A stretch of DNA of 64,000 nucleotides from Achromobacter arsenitoxydans SY8 (GCF_000236785.1 NZ_AGUF01000010.1:1-64000), one strand, 5' to 3'. Shown: positions 42,863 through 54,159, numbered from the stretch's first letter. Notes: generated by a model not told the origin, from the letters alone. Program-made: numbers and translations.

Positions 42863-43951
42863 ATGACACCCTTCGACAGCCGGGAATTCCGCCGCGCGCT
42901 TGGCGCATTCCCCACCGGCGTTACCGTAATCACCACCTGCGACGCCGGGGGCAAACCCTATGGCGTCACCGCCAACTCCTTCAGCTCCGTATCGCTGGAC
43001 CCGCCGCTGATCCTCTGGAGCCAGTCCACCACGTCCAGCAGCTACCCGGCGTTCCGCGACTGCGACCGCTTCGTCGTCAACATCCTGGCGGACCATCAGG
43101 TCCACGTGTCCAACCAGTTCGCGAAGTCGGGCGCCGACAAATTCCGCGAAGTGCCGGTCACGGCCGGGCTGGGCGGCGTGCCGGTTATCGACGACTGCGC
43201 GGCCCACCTGGAATGCGTGAAGGTCGCCGCCTATCCCGGCGGGGACCACGTGGTCTACCTGGGCCAGGTGGAAAAGATCTTCCGCAGCGGCCACCATTCG
43301 CTCGCCTTCGGCGACGGCAAATATCTCAGGACCTACGCGCACGATCTGGGAGAAGTCGGAAGCCAGACAGGCGCAGCCGGACTGGACAGCCTGAAAGCGC
43401 AACGCATGGCATTGGCGGCGCTGCCCGACATCTGCGAGCGCATCGGCCAGCGCACCGTCGGCATCGCGGTCTGGGGCAACCAGGGGGCCACCATCATCGG
43501 CTGGGAACCTTCCACGCACCCGGTCAGCCCGTACCTGCAGGCGGGCGTGGTCGTCAGCCTTACGCAATCGGCAACGGGAATCGCGTTCGCCGCCTTCATG
43601 CCGCCCGGGCAGACGCAGGCGGCCATCGACGAAGAGCTGCAGGCTCGCGTCCGCAGCGGCCAGCCGGATACCGGACAGTTTGCGCAACGCGTGGCCGAGA
43701 CGCTGCATCACGGATTGGCGCGGGCCGTCGGCGCCGCGGCATCGCCCCGGCACCAGGTCAAGGTCAACGCCTTCAGCGCCCCTGTCTATGACGCGAGCGG
43801 CAACATGGTGCTGGCGATCTCGACCACCTGCGAGGCAGAGCGGCTGGCGCCGGACTGGGACGGCCCGGTTCCGGCCGCATTGCGCGAGGCGGCGCGGGAG
43901 CTATCGCTGCGGCTGGGATACCCCGCCGGCGCGTCCCTGCTGGCGGGCTAG
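42863..43951 (+). CDS. Flavin reductase fused to an IclR-type effector-like domain
   Basis: Protein of 362 residues. Residues 1-165 are a flavin reductase domain of the HpaC/NtaB type: FRRALGAFPTGVTVITT, YGVTANSFSSVSLDPPLILW (core TANSFSSVSLDPP) and the GDH motif GGDHVVYLGQV at about 126-136. From about 175 to 355 the sequence matches the IclR C-terminal ligand-binding (GAF-like) domain: LPDICERIGQRTVGIAVWG, GVVVSLTQSATGIAFAA, and VNAFSAPVYDASGNMVLAIS, without any DNA-binding helix-turn-helix. It likely supplies FMNH2 to the monooxygenase at 40300, and the extra domain could make reductase activity ligand-dependent (inference). AGGA lies before the ATG at 42863. Confidence 0.88.
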   Translation: MTPFDSREFRRALGAFPTGVTVITTCDAGGKPYGVTANSFSSVSLDPPLILWSQSTTSSSYPAFRDCDRFVVNILADHQVHVSNQFAKSGADKFREVPVTAGLGGVPVIDDCAAHLECVKVAAYPGGDHVVYLGQVEKIFRSGHHSLAFGDGKYLRTYAHDLGEVGSQTGAAGLDSLKAQRMALAALPDICERIGQRTVGIAVWGNQGATIIGWEPSTHPVSPYLQAGVVVSLTQSATGIAFAAFMPPGQTQAAIDEELQARVRSGQPDTGQFAQRVAETLHHGLARAVGAAASPRHQVKVNAFSAPVYDASGNMVLAISTTCEAERLAPDWDGPVPAALREAARELSLRLGYPAGASLLAG

Positions 43952-43965
43952 GCGCCGCCAGCAAG

Positions 43966-44979
<1,014 letters not shown>

Positions 44980-45014
44980 ATTGAGGTCCTTGATTTCCGC
45001 CGGGGTCCCGCGCA

Positions 45015-46025
45015 TCAGGCAAACGCCTGGATGACGCGGGCGGCAATTTGTTCGAGTGGCCTGATTTCCACCGCGGCCTGCATGGCCGCGGCCGCCTTGG
45101 GCATGCCGTAGACGGCGCTGGTGGCCTGGTCCTGCGCGATGGTCAGGCAGCCGCGTTCGCGCAACGCCTTCAGGCCGCGTGCGCCGTCCTGGCCCATGCC
45201 GGTCAGCAGCACGCCGACCGCCACGCCGCGCCAGTGCTGCGCCACGCTATGGAAAAAAACGTCGATGGAGGGCCGGTAAAGGCTTTCCGTCGGGTTGTCC
45301 GTGTAGCGCAGGGTACCATCGTCCAGCAAATGCAAATGGTCGTCGGTGCCCGCCAGCAGAATCTGTCCGGGCTGTGGCCGTTCACCTTCGCGCACCAGCC
45401 TGACCGGCAGCGACACCTGATCGTTGAGCCAGTCCGCCATGCCGGCCGCGAACGACGCGTCCACATGCTGCACCAGCACGATGCCAGCCGGAAAATCCGT
45501 CGGCAGGTCGCGCAGCAATTGGGCCAATGTGGCCGGCCCGCCGGCCGATGCGCCGATGACCAACAGGCGCCGCGCGCCGGGCTGGGGCGCAGGCGTGGCC
45601 AGCGGCGTCAGGGCCGGCCGGCTGCCATAGCGCCCGATCAGCCAGCCGACATTGCGGATCTTGCGCAGCAGCGCCGCCGCGGCGGTGCGCATGTCCCCGC
45701 TGCCGACGACCGGCGTGTCCGCCGCGTCCAGCGCGCCGTGGCCCATGGCGTCGAATACCCGCGAGGTGTGGCGCGCCACGTCCGCCGTCACCACCACGAT
45801 CGCGCAGGGCGTTTCCGCCATGATGCGGCGCGTGGCCTCGACCCCGTCCATGACGGGCATGATGAGGTCCATCAGCACCACGTCGGGACGGTCGCGCGCG
45901 CACTGCTGCACGGCCTCCAGGCCGTCGGACGCCGTCCACGCCACTTCCAGGCCGGGCTCCAGCGCGATCGCGCGCCGCAGGGTCTCGACCGCCATGGGCA
46001 TATCGTTGACGATCCCGATTCTCAC
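45015..46025 (-). CDS. wspF: WspF: CheB-type methylesterase
   Basis: Protein of 336 residues. Receiver domain at about 1-125 with Asp53 ([13 protein letters not shown]) and a C-terminal methylesterase domain with the catalytic triad: Ser in [12 protein letters not shown], His in [10 protein letters not shown] and Asp in [12 protein letters not shown]. It removes methyl groups from WspA and so damps signalling; loss of WspF in Pseudomonas locks WspR on and gives wrinkly colonies. It overlaps wspE by 4 bases. Confidence 0.95.
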   Translation of the reverse strand: MRIGIVNDMPMAVETLRRAIALEPGLEVAWTASDGLEAVQQCARDRPDVVLMDLIMPVMDGVEATRRIMAETPCAIVVVTADVARHTSRVFDAMGHGALDAADTPVVGSGDMRTAAAALLRKIRNVGWLIGRYGSRPALTPLATPAPQPGARRLLVIGASAGGPATLAQLLRDLPTDFPAGIVLVQHVDASFAAGMADWLNDQVSLPVRLVREGERPQPGQILLAGTDDHLHLLDDGTLRYTDNPTESLYRPSIDVFFHSVAQHWRGVAVGVLLTGMGQDGARGLKALRERGCLTIAQDQATSAVYGMPKAAAAMQAAVEIRPLEQIAARVIQAFA

Positions 46026-48334
46026 GTGCGTGCCTTTCCGATGAGGTCTTCAACGGCATCGAGCAGCGCATCATCGTGGAAGCTGCCCTTGGCCAGATAG
46101 TAGTCGGCGCCGGCGTCCAGCCCGCGCCGCCTGTCCTCTTCACGGTCCTTGTACGACACCACCATCACCGGCAGGCCCTGCAGCTTGGGATCCGCCTTGA
46201 TGCGCGACACGAGTTCGATGCCGTCCATCCGCGGCATGTCGACGTCGGTCACGATCAGGTCGAAGTCCTCGGCGCGCAGCATGTTCCAGCCGTCCATGCC
46301 ATCCACCGCCACGGCCACATCGAAGCCGCGGTTCAGCAGCAGCTTGCGCTCGAGTTCGCGCACCGTCAATGAGTCGTCCACGACCAGCACCCGCTTGCGG
46401 CGCCGCGCCGTGGCGGCCTCGGTCCCGCTATCGACCCGGGACAGCCCGCCGCCCTCGATGAGTTTCTGGACGGACACCAGCATGTCCTCGACGTCCAGGA
46501 TCAGTAGCGGCGTGCCGTCGTCCATCAGCGAGCCCGCCATGACGTCCTGCACCTTGCCCAGCCGCGGATCCAGCGGCTGCACCACCAGGGTGCGCTCGCC
46601 CACGTAACGGTCCACGGCGATGCCGTAGAGCCGGTCGTGCTCGCCCGCCACCACCACCGGCAGCGTATCGGCGGCGGGCGCGGGCGCGCCGGCGCGCAGG
46701 ATCTGGCGCGCCGACACCAGGCCGATCTGGCGGTCCATGAAGCGGAAATGCTGCTGGCCTTCAAGCTGTTCGATGTCTTCGGCGCGCACCTGCAGCGCAT
46801 GCCTGACGTAGGCCAGCGGAAACGCGTAGATCTGGCCCTGCACTTCCACCAGCAGGCTGCGCACCACCGACAGCGACAGCGGCATCTCCAGCACGAAGCG
46901 CGTGCCCTGCCCGGCCTGCTGGTAGACCCGCACCGCGCCGCGCAGCTGCCGCACCATGGTCTGCACCACGTCCAGCCCCACGCCGCGCCCCGAGATTTCG
47001 GTCACTTCGTCGCGCGTGCTGAACCCCGACAGGAAAAGGAATTCAAGCAGCTCGGCCTCGCTCAGGCGGGCAGCGGTCTCCGCATTCGTGAGCTTGCGTT
47101 CGACGACCTCGGCGCGAAGCTGGTCCAGCGAAATGCCGGAACCATCGTCCGCCAACTCGACCAGCAGCATCCCTGCCGAGTGACGCGCCGACAGCCGGAT
47201 CAAGCCTTCGGGCGGCTTGCCCGCCGCGGCCCGCGCCTCGGGCGTTTCGATGCCGTGATCCACCGCATTGCGCAGCAGGTGCATCAGCGGCGCATCCAGC
47301 TTCTCCAGGATGTCGCGGTCCACCTGCGTGTCTTCGCCGTCGATCTCCAGGCGCACCTGCTTGCCCAGCGAACGGCCCAGGTCCCGCACCATGCGCGCCA
47401 TGCCGCCCAGCCCGTCGCCGAACGGCCGCATGCGGCAGGCCAGCGCGGTGTCGTAGAGGCGCCGCGTTAGATGGTTCATGCGCCAGCCGAATTCGTCGAC
47501 TTCGCTCGCGCGCTGCGTCAACTCCCGCTGGCACTGGTCCAGGATGCGCTGCGTATCGTCCAGCGCGGCCTGTCCGCGCGCATCCAGCTGCTGTCCGGCC
47601 AGCACGCTGCGCAGGCTGTCCAGCGCCTGCGCGGCGCCCGCCTGGATTCGCCGCAGCCGCAGCATGGACGCGCTGAAGGGCGCGATCCACTGCGATTCCA
47701 CCAGCGTTTCGCTGGACAGGCCCAGCAGCTTGTTAAGCGTGTCGGCCGTGACGCGCAGCACGCGCTCGCCTTCGCCCAGTCCACGGTCCGAACTGCGGCG
47801 CGAGGGCGCGGACGGAATGGCCGCGGGGGCCGGCGCATCCAAGGGCGCGGGAGCCGGGACGGCAACGGGCGCGTCGGGCGCGTCCTCCAACAGCACGATA
47901 GGCGGCAGGAAGTCCGACGGCCTGGGCGGGCGCGGCGGCAAGGCCGGCGGCGCATTGGGCGCGCTGCTCAGGCGCGCCACCAGGTCGCCGATTTCCGCAT
48001 CGAGGTCCACGCCAGGCGTAGCCACGCGCTGCAGCAGGTCGGTGCCCAGCAACAGGGCGTCGATATCGGCCGCCTGCAGGCGCAGCCGCCCCTCTTGGGC
48101 CGCCACCAGGCAATCTTCCATGGCGTGCGCGATGCGCACGGCAGGATGCAGGTCCACGATGCGGGCGGCGCCCTTGAGCGAATGCGCGGCGCGCATGCAA
48201 GCCTCAAGGTGCGGGGCCGATGTGGGGTTCTGTTCCAGCGCCAGCAGGCCGTCGTTCAGCACCTGCACCTGGGTGCGGGTCTCGATCTGGAACAATTCGA
48301 GCAGCGACGCGTCGCGCATCTGATCCGGATTCAC
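46022..48334 (-). CDS. wspE: WspE: hybrid CheA-type histidine kinase
   Basis: Kinase of 770 residues. The Hpt domain carries phospho-acceptor His51 (AAHSLKGAARIV). A Pro/Ala-rich linker (about 140-190) precedes the dimerisation and ATPase region with the N-box MHLLRNAVDHGIETP, G1 DDGSGISL and GRGVGLDVV. A CheW-like domain comes next, and a C-terminal receiver at about 645-768 has the Asp in LIVTDVDMPRMDG. It phosphorylates WspR and WspF. It overlaps wspD by 4 bases, in line with the coupled arrangement of the whole operon. Confidence 0.95.
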   Translation of the reverse strand: MNPDQMRDASLLELFQIETRTQVQVLNDGLLALEQNPTSAPHLEACMRAAHSLKGAARIVDLHPAVRIAHAMEDCLVAAQEGRLRLQAADIDALLLGTDLLQRVATPGVDLDAEIGDLVARLSSAPNAPPALPPRPPRPSDFLPPIVLLEDAPDAPVAVPAPAPLDAPAPAAIPSAPSRRSSDRGLGEGERVLRVTADTLNKLLGLSSETLVESQWIAPFSASMLRLRRIQAGAAQALDSLRSVLAGQQLDARGQAALDDTQRILDQCQRELTQRASEVDEFGWRMNHLTRRLYDTALACRMRPFGDGLGGMARMVRDLGRSLGKQVRLEIDGEDTQVDRDILEKLDAPLMHLLRNAVDHGIETPEARAAAGKPPEGLIRLSARHSAGMLLVELADDGSGISLDQLRAEVVERKLTNAETAARLSEAELLEFLFLSGFSTRDEVTEISGRGVGLDVVQTMVRQLRGAVRVYQQAGQGTRFVLEMPLSLSVVRSLLVEVQGQIYAFPLAYVRHALQVRAEDIEQLEGQQHFRFMDRQIGLVSARQILRAGAPAPAADTLPVVVAGEHDRLYGIAVDRYVGERTLVVQPLDPRLGKVQDVMAGSLMDDGTPLLILDVEDMLVSVQKLIEGGGLSRVDSGTEAATARRRKRVLVVDDSLTVRELERKLLLNRGFDVAVAVDGMDGWNMLRAEDFDLIVTDVDMPRMDGIELVSRIKADPKLQGLPVMVVSYKDREEDRRRGLDAGADYYLAKGSFHDDALLDAVEDLIGKART

Positions 48335-48996
48335 GCAAGGCTCCGTTCCAAGGCCTGCATCAGCAGAGTTTCATCCAGCACGCCGACGCCGCGCCCGCCG
48401 CAGCGGGCCATGCCGCGCGAATATTTCAGGCGGGCTCCCTGCACCGTCGCCGGCAGCGGCTCCAGCGCGTCCAGGTCCACGTCATGCATGCCCTCGACCT
48501 CGTCCACGGGCAGCACCACCGCGCGCCCCGCGCCGCCGAAGATCAGCATGCGCGCAGCCGCCGGGCGCTCGCGCGCCTGCGCCGCCGCGGCCTCCAGGCC
48601 CAGCAGGGTCGACAGCGACACGCACACCGTCAGCGTGCCGCGCACATTGGTCACGCCCAGCACCGCCGGATCGCGCCGGTGCGGCAGGCTGACGATGCCG
48701 CGCATGCCGGCCACCTCGTCCAGCGCGCGGGTGGGCAGGCCCAGCCATTCCTGGTGCAGCCGGAACACCAGCAGCGAAGACAGGTTCGCGTCATGACGCC
48801 CGGCGGCGGGCGGCTCGGCCTGCGCTTCCATGCCTGGCGGGAGCCGGTCGAGGATGCGCTTGGCGGCCGCCGAATACACAGGGCAATTGCGGCAATGCAC
48901 ATGGCCGGCCAACTGCGCGCAGCTCTTGTCGCCGCGTATGCCGATGCGGTTCCAGCAGTCGTCCACGTCGGACAGCGTCGCGGTCAGTTCACTCAC
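48331..48996 (-). CDS. wspD: WspD: CheW-like coupling protein
   Basis: Adaptor of 221 residues linking WspA to WspE. The N-terminal 60 residues contain a Cys-rich stretch (CAQLAGHVHCRNCPVYS), and the CheW domain follows (LVFRLHQEWLGLPTRALDEV, GVTNVRGTLTVCVSLSTLLG). The start is GTG at 48996, with AGGAGG 8 bases upstream; it overlaps the end of wspC by 8 bases. The cysteine cluster C-x9-C-x2-C is also known from Pseudomonas WspD-type proteins and may bind a metal (inference). Confidence 0.92.
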   Translation of the reverse strand: MSELTATLSDVDDCWNRIGIRGDKSCAQLAGHVHCRNCPVYSAAAKRILDRLPPGMEAQAEPPAAGRHDANLSSLLVFRLHQEWLGLPTRALDEVAGMRGIVSLPHRRDPAVLGVTNVRGTLTVCVSLSTLLGLEAAAAQARERPAAARMLIFGGAGRAVVLPVDEVEGMHDVDLDALEPLPATVQGARLKYSRGMARCGGRGVGVLDETLLMQALERSLA

Positions 48997-50275
48997 GTCG
49001 CGCCTCCTGGCGCGCCGCACGCGCCTGCAGGCGGCGGGCGCCCTCGTGATCGCCGTCGGACGCGACCAGCGCCGCCAGGTGCAGCAGCGCCTCGCGATGG
49101 GTCGGATCCAGGTACAGCGCCTTGCGGTACGCGGCCTGCGCCTGGCGGGCGTCGCCCGCGGCGTCCAGCAGCAGGCCCTGCAGATGCAGCACCTCGGCGC
49201 TGGCGCCGTGAAGCTCAATGTGGGCCTGGCACTGCGCCATCGCCTCCTGGACCTTGCCCTGGTCGGCCATGGCGGCGATCTGTTGCAGCGACGTCTGCGC
49301 CGCCTGTCCGGATGCGCCAGCGGCAGGCATGGGCGGCGCATCCGCAATCGCCGCGCGCGGCAATGGCAAGCGCGGCGCGGGCGCCTGGGCGGCGGCGCGA
49401 CGGGGCGGCGTCCAGGCGTGCACGATGGGACGCGACACGCGCAGGGGCGCCGGCGCCGCGTCGGCGTGGGCGGGAGCGGGCCTTGCCTGGAACGCGAACG
49501 AGCGGGCAATCGGCACCGGCGGCAGCCGCCGTCCCGTCAGGAGGCTGGTCTCGGCGGGTCCGACAAAGATCACGCCGTCCTCGCGCGTATGCCGCCGCAG
49601 CACCTGGATCGCGCGATCCTGTGTGGCGGCGTCGAAGTAGATGAGCAGGTTGCGGCAGAACACGAAATCATAGGGGGCCGCGCCCGCCAGCAGGCCGGGA
49701 TCGAACAGGTTGCCCGGCCGGAACCGGACTTGCGCCGTCACCCGCGCGGCCAATTGATGGCCGTCGGGCGCGTCCGAAAAATGCCGGTCGCGGAACGACA
49801 GGTCGTCGCCCCGGAAAGAATTGCGGCCATACACGGCGCGCTGGGCGAATTCGACCATGCGCACGCTGATGTCCACGGCGTCCACCTGGAAGCGCTGCGG
49901 CGGCACGCCGGCGTCCAGCAGCGCCATGGCGATGGAGTACGGCTCCTCGCCGCTGGAACAGGGCACGCTCAACACCCGCAGGATGCGGCCCTCGCAGCCG
50001 GGCGCAAACAGGCGGTCGCGCGCCAGGGCCGCCATGGCGGCCTGCGATTCCGGGTACCGGAAGAACCAGGTCTCCGGCACGATCACGGCTTCGATGAGCT
50101 GCTGCATTTCGTCGGGCCAGGACTGCACCCGCATCAGATAGTCCTGCTCGTCATCCACGCCGGCGGCGTGCATGCGGTGGCGCACGGCGCGTTCGACGGC
50201 AGCCTGGCCGATGGAGCCGCTGTCCAGCCCCATCCGGCGCTTGAGCAGGCCGCTGAATTCGTCCATCACGGTCAT
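48989..50275 (-). CDS. wspC: WspC: CheR-type methyltransferase with TPR repeats
   Basis: Protein of 428 residues that methylates glutamates of WspA using S-adenosylmethionine. The CheR core covers about 1-265: VIVPETWFFRYPE, the SAM-binding VPCSSGEEPYSIAMALLDAG (core PCSSGEEPYSIAM) and FCRNLLIYFDAATQ. A Pro/Ala-rich linker (about 270-340) leads to C-terminal tetratricopeptide-like helices (about 345-428), as in Pseudomonas WspC. It overlaps wspB by 4 bases. Confidence 0.94.
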   Translation of the reverse strand: MTVMDEFSGLLKRRMGLDSGSIGQAAVERAVRHRMHAAGVDDEQDYLMRVQSWPDEMQQLIEAVIVPETWFFRYPESQAAMAALARDRLFAPGCEGRILRVLSVPCSSGEEPYSIAMALLDAGVPPQRFQVDAVDISVRMVEFAQRAVYGRNSFRGDDLSFRDRHFSDAPDGHQLAARVTAQVRFRPGNLFDPGLLAGAAPYDFVFCRNLLIYFDAATQDRAIQVLRRHTREDGVIFVGPAETSLLTGRRLPPVPIARSFAFQARPAPAHADAAPAPLRVSRPIVHAWTPPRRAAAQAPAPRLPLPRAAIADAPPMPAAGASGQAAQTSLQQIAAMADQGKVQEAMAQCQAHIELHGASAEVLHLQGLLLDAAGDARQAQAAYRKALYLDPTHREALLHLAALVASDGDHEGARRLQARAARQEARRE

Positions 50276-50826
50276 GGCAGGGCCTCGCCAGACGCCGCGC
50301 CGGACGCGGGCGGAAACAGCAGCGACCGCACGTGCAGCGGCAGCAGGTCATCCACCCTCACCGACTGCACCATACCCAGCGCATCGCTAAGGACCGGCCC
50401 GAGATAACGGGCCTCGGCATTGTCCAGCGCATGTGGCTGGAACGCCGCGGGGTCGTAGTGGACGGTTTCGGTGGCCTGTTCCAGGATCAGGCCCAGCAGG
50501 CGCTCGCCGGCCAGCGCGTCCGCGCGGTAGCGCACCATCGCCAGCCGCGTGCTGGTCACGCAGGCCGCCGCGCCCGCGCCGGCCAGCGCGCTCATGTCCA
50601 GGACCGGCACGGCCGCGCCGCGGCGCTCCATCATGCCCGCCACCCAGTGCGGCGCGCCGGGCACCTGCTTGAACACGCGCAGCCCCAGCACCTCGGCGAT
50701 GTCCGCAGCGTCCAGCGCGTAGCGGTCGGCGCCGATGCGGAAAAGCAGATACAGCCGGCGCCCGGCGCCGGCATGGGCCGGGCCGGCGGGCGCACGGGGC
50801 ACGGACTGCGTCATGACGGCGCTCAC
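50272..50826 (-). CDS. wspB: WspB: CheW-like coupling protein
   Basis: Adaptor of 184 residues made of a single CheW domain ([50 protein letters not shown]). The start is taken as GTG at 50826, because its GTGA overlap with the wspA stop matches the 4-base overlaps at the next junctions. An ATG four codons downstream (50814) is an alternative without a better ribosome site. Confidence 0.92.
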   Translation of the reverse strand: MSAVMTQSVPRAPAGPAHAGAGRRLYLLFRIGADRYALDAADIAEVLGLRVFKQVPGAPHWVAGMMERRGAAVPVLDMSALAGAGAAACVTSTRLAMVRYRADALAGERLLGLILEQATETVHYDPAAFQPHALDNAEARYLGPVLSDALGMVQSVRVDDLLPLHVRSLLFPPASGAASGEALP

Positions 50827-52442
50827 ACCTTGAAGCGCGAAACGCCGCTGCGCAGGTCGTTCGCCACCAGCGTCAGCTCTTCAATGGCCAGGCTGGACTG
50901 GCGCAGCGATTCCACGGTCTGCTGCGCCGCGTCGCTAAGCTGCTGCAGGGCCTGGTTGATCTGCTCTGCGCCGGTCGCCTGCGCCTGCATGCCCTCATTT
51001 ACCATCTGCACGCGCGGCGCCAGCGTCTGCACCTGCTGGATAATCTGCGAAAGCTGATCGCCCACCTGCTGCATGTCGGTCATGCCGCGGCGCACTTCCT
51101 CGGAAAACTTGTCCATGCCCATCACGCCGGCCGACACGGACGACTGGATCTCGCGCACCATCTGTTCGATGTCGTACGTGGCCACCGCCGTCTGATCGGC
51201 CAGGCGGCGGATCTCGGTGGCCACCACCACAAAGCCCCGGCCGTACTCGCCGGCCTTTTCCGCTTCGATGGCCGCATTCAGCGACAGCAGGTTGGTCTGG
51301 TCGGCCACCTTAGTGATCGTCGTCACCACTTGCGTGATATTGCCCGCCTTTTCGTTCAGGATGGCCAGCTTGGCGTTGACCGACCCGGCAGCGCCCACCA
51401 CATTGCGCATGGTGTCTTCCATGCGCGCCAGGCCCACCTGGCCGCTGCCGGCCAGCGTCGCGGTCTGCTCGGCCGCGCTGGAGACTTCGGTCATGGTGCG
51501 CACCAGTTCGCGCGAGGTTGCGGAGATTTCACGCGAGGTGGCGCCGATCTCGGTGGTGGTGGCGGCGACTTCCGACGCCGTCGCCTGCTGCTGCTTGGAC
51601 GTGGCGGCGATCTCGGTCACCGACGTCGCCACCTGCACGGCGGACCGCTGCGTCTTGCCGACCAGGCCGGTCAGCTCGTCCACCATGCCGTTAAAGCCCG
51701 TCTCGATGGCGTTGAATTCGTCCTGGCGCGCCAGCTTCAACCGGCGAGTCAGATCGCCGCCGCCGGTGGCTTCCAGCGTTTTGACGATGTCGCGCATCGG
51801 GTTGCCGATGGCGCGCATCAGCATGATGCCGCAGACGATCGCAGCGGCAATGGCCAGGGCCAGCGACACCAGCATGCCGGTTTCGGCCGACCTCACGGCC
51901 TGCCGGATACTGACCGCGGCCAGATCCGCCTGCCTTTTGTTTTCGATCACCATCTTGGCCAGAACATCGCGGCCCTGATAGAACGCGGGCCGCAGTTCGG
52001 TCGCGATGCGCGCCTGCACGCGCGCCGGATCCGACTGGGTTGCGGACGCAAGGATGTCGGTACGGATGCGCTTGTATTCGCGCAGGTCCTTCTGGAACTG
52101 GTCGAACAGCTGCTGGTCGTCCTGCCGGGTGATGGCCTGCCGGTAGAACTCGATGTGCTCGTCCAGCAACTGGTCATTCTTAGGCAGCGATTCCAGCGCC
52201 ACGTGGCGCGCCGGCTCGTCGCTGGTATTGAAGGCGTCCTGCACCACGACGAAACCGGCGAACCACGCCGCCCGGATCGACGTGCTGTAGTAGATCCCCG
52301 GCACGGCGTCGACGTTGATCATTTCGACTTCCGACTCGATGTGCAGCAGCCGCCGGTAGTCCACCACCACCATCAGCGTCATGATGGCAAGGATTACCAG
52401 GAAACTGGCCTGGATGCGCCGGCGGAGCGTCAGATTCTTCAT
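50823..52442 (-). CDS. wspA: WspA: membrane-bound methyl-accepting receptor
   Basis: Receptor of 539 residues. One transmembrane helix at about 9-29, a periplasmic four-helix-bundle sensor at about 30-187, a second helix at about 192-212, HAMP at about 213-265, and a long cytoplasmic signalling hairpin with [19 protein letters not shown] and [21 protein letters not shown] as the highly conserved tip region (split here). In Pseudomonas, WspA responds to surface contact or envelope stress and activates WspE. It is the first gene of the operon; the 250 bases upstream carry a repeat and dyad of possible regulatory value. Confidence 0.95.
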   Translation of the reverse strand: MKNLTLRRRIQASFLVILAIMTLMVVVDYRRLLHIESEVEMINVDAVPGIYYSTSIRAAWFAGFVVVQDAFNTSDEPARHVALESLPKNDQLLDEHIEFYRQAITRQDDQQLFDQFQKDLREYKRIRTDILASATQSDPARVQARIATELRPAFYQGRDVLAKMVIENKRQADLAAVSIRQAVRSAETGMLVSLALAIAAAIVCGIMLMRAIGNPMRDIVKTLEATGGGDLTRRLKLARQDEFNAIETGFNGMVDELTGLVGKTQRSAVQVATSVTEIAATSKQQQATASEVAATTTEIGATSREISATSRELVRTMTEVSSAAEQTATLAGSGQVGLARMEDTMRNVVGAAGSVNAKLAILNEKAGNITQVVTTITKVADQTNLLSLNAAIEAEKAGEYGRGFVVVATEIRRLADQTAVATYDIEQMVREIQSSVSAGVMGMDKFSEEVRRGMTDMQQVGDQLSQIIQQVQTLAPRVQMVNEGMQAQATGAEQINQALQQLSDAAQQTVESLRQSSLAIEELTLVANDLRSGVSRFKV

Positions 52443-52692
52443 TCCGAGAGACCTTTGTACTGTTTCAATTTGTCAACGCCCGACCGGGACGCCCCTAGAA
52501 TCCTGCCGCGCCGGCCAGCTTAAAGCTGACAGCTCTGACGGGATGTGGGAAATATCGACAATTATTACAAAGGAGCCGCCTCGCAGCCACGAAAAACAGG
52601 GGAAAACCCAAAACTTCCAGCCCTTCGTCGGGAAAACGCAAAGTTTTATTACAGAGACATTTGTATTTTTGTGACCGTCGGTGCGTCCCCGT
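52443..52692. promoter_or_regulatory. Control region of the wsp operon
   Basis: No gene lies here. The region is AT-richer than its surroundings. It holds an imperfect direct repeat, starting GGGAAAAC, at 52600-52616 and 52630-52646 (14 of 17 positions identical, 30 bases apart), and a palindrome CAGCTTAAAGCTG at 52516-52528. A TTGACA hexamer on the minus strand lies close to the wspA start (about 52467-52472), but a good -10 partner is not evident. Which of these elements act is unknown. Confidence 0.4.
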
Positions 52693-54159
52693 TCAGGCCC
52701 GGATATCCCAGAGCGCCTGAGGCGGCCGCTGGCCCACCCAGTCGCAGGCCTGTTCATAAGCGTGCGCCAGTTGCAGTACAGCCAGGTCGCCGCGCGGCGG
52801 CCCGATAAGCTGCATGCCCATCGGCAGGCCCGCCGCATTGAAGCCCACCGGCACGCTGATCACCGGGCAGCCCGCCAGCGTCCACGGGGTGACGGTCTCC
52901 ATCCAGCGATGGTAGGTATCCATGGGCCGGCCGGCGATTTCCTTGGGCCAGTCCAGCGCCACATCGAAGGGAAACACCTGCGCCGACGGCACGGCCAGGT
53001 AGTCCACGTCCTCGAACATGCGCAGCACGGTCTGGTACCACGCGCTGCGCTCCTCGGTCGCCCGGTAGATCTCGTGCGCCGTCAGGCCCTCCAAACCTTC
53101 GACTTCCCAGATCAGCGCCGGCTTGACCAGCTTGCGCGTGTCGGGGTTCTGGACCAGCGCGTGGAATTGCCCGCCTACCATCAGGTGGCGATGCGCAAGC
53201 CAGATGCGCCACAGCCGGTCGCCCGCGAACGGCACCTGGTAGTCGTCGACGCGGCACCCCGCCGCTTCCAGGCCTTTCAAAGCCTGGGCGCACAGATCCA
53301 GAATGCCGGACTCCATCGGCAGATAGCCGCCCCAATCGCCCAGCCAGCCCACGCGCCTGCCGGCAAGATCGGCATCCAGCGGCTGCGCGTACTGGGCTGG
53401 ATCGTCCGTCAGCGACAGGGGCGCGCGCTTATCGTGGCCCGCCATCACCGACAGCATCAGGGCCACGTCGCGCGGGGTGCGCCCCATGGGCCCTTCATAG
53501 GACAACTGCTTGAGAAACACCTCCGGCGCGGGTCCCGCCGGCACCCGGCCCGCGGACGGGCGCATGCCGTAGACATTGCAAAAGGCCGCCGGATTGCGCA
53601 GCGATCCGCCAAAGTCGCTGCCGTCGGCCACCGGCAGCATGCGGGCCGCCAGCGCGGCCGCCGCGCCACCGCTGCTGCCGCCGGCAGTCTTGGTGGCATC
53701 GTAGGGATTGCCCGTGGCGCCGTAGACCTTGTTGTAGGTGTGCGATCCCAGTCCGAACTCCGGCACGTTGCTGCGGCCGATGAAGATCGCGCCGGCGGCG
53801 CGCATGCGCTCGACCATGATCGAGTCGTGCTGCGTCTTTACATCCTTGTAGACCAGCGATCCCATCGACGTGACCATGCCGCGCACCGCCGTCAGGTCCT
53901 TGGGCGCCTGCGGCATCCCATGCAGCCAGCCCAGCCACTGGCCCGCGGCCAGCTGGGCATCGCGCTCTTCGGCCTCGCGCAGGAGCTCGTCGCTGTCGCG
54001 CCGCGCGACGATGGCGTTCAGCTTGGGATTGACCTGGTCGATATGCGCCAGATAGGCCTGCATCACCTCGCGGCAGGACACGCGCCGGCCGCGGATGGCG
54101 TCCGACAGCGCGTGCGCGGGCATGGCCACAATTTCGTTCAGCGGGGCGGCGGTAGGCAT
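52693..54159 (-). CDS. Amidase, amidase-signature family
   Basis: Hydrolase of 488 residues with the Ser-cisSer-Lys triad of the amidase-signature fold: Lys in MPQAPKDLTAVRGM, the cis-Ser in the Gly/Ser-rich TAGGSSGGAAAALAARM, and the nucleophile in GSDFGGSLRNPAAFCNV. The C-terminal TLAGCPVISVPVGFNAAGLP is also typical. No signal peptide, so cytosolic. Substrate unknown; relatives act on aryl or alkyl amides and cyclic-imide products. It is a monocistronic gene with wspA downstream in the same direction. Confidence 0.92.
   Translation of the reverse strand: MPTAAPLNEIVAMPAHALSDAIRGRRVSCREVMQAYLAHIDQVNPKLNAIVARRDSDELLREAEERDAQLAAGQWLGWLHGMPQAPKDLTAVRGMVTSMGSLVYKDVKTQHDSIMVERMRAAGAIFIGRSNVPEFGLGSHTYNKVYGATGNPYDATKTAGGSSGGAAAALAARMLPVADGSDFGGSLRNPAAFCNVYGMRPSAGRVPAGPAPEVFLKQLSYEGPMGRTPRDVALMLSVMAGHDKRAPLSLTDDPAQYAQPLDADLAGRRVGWLGDWGGYLPMESGILDLCAQALKGLEAAGCRVDDYQVPFAGDRLWRIWLAHRHLMVGGQFHALVQNPDTRKLVKPALIWEVEGLEGLTAHEIYRATEERSAWYQTVLRMFEDVDYLAVPSAQVFPFDVALDWPKEIAGRPMDTYHRWMETVTPWTLAGCPVISVPVGFNAAGLPMGMQLIGPPRGDLAVLQLAHAYEQACDWVGQRPPQALWDIRA

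Noticed and set aside
52473-52838. Minus-strand frame of 121 codons upstream of wspA
   Set aside because: Crosses the AT-rich control region and the end of the amidase; no domain or ribosome site.
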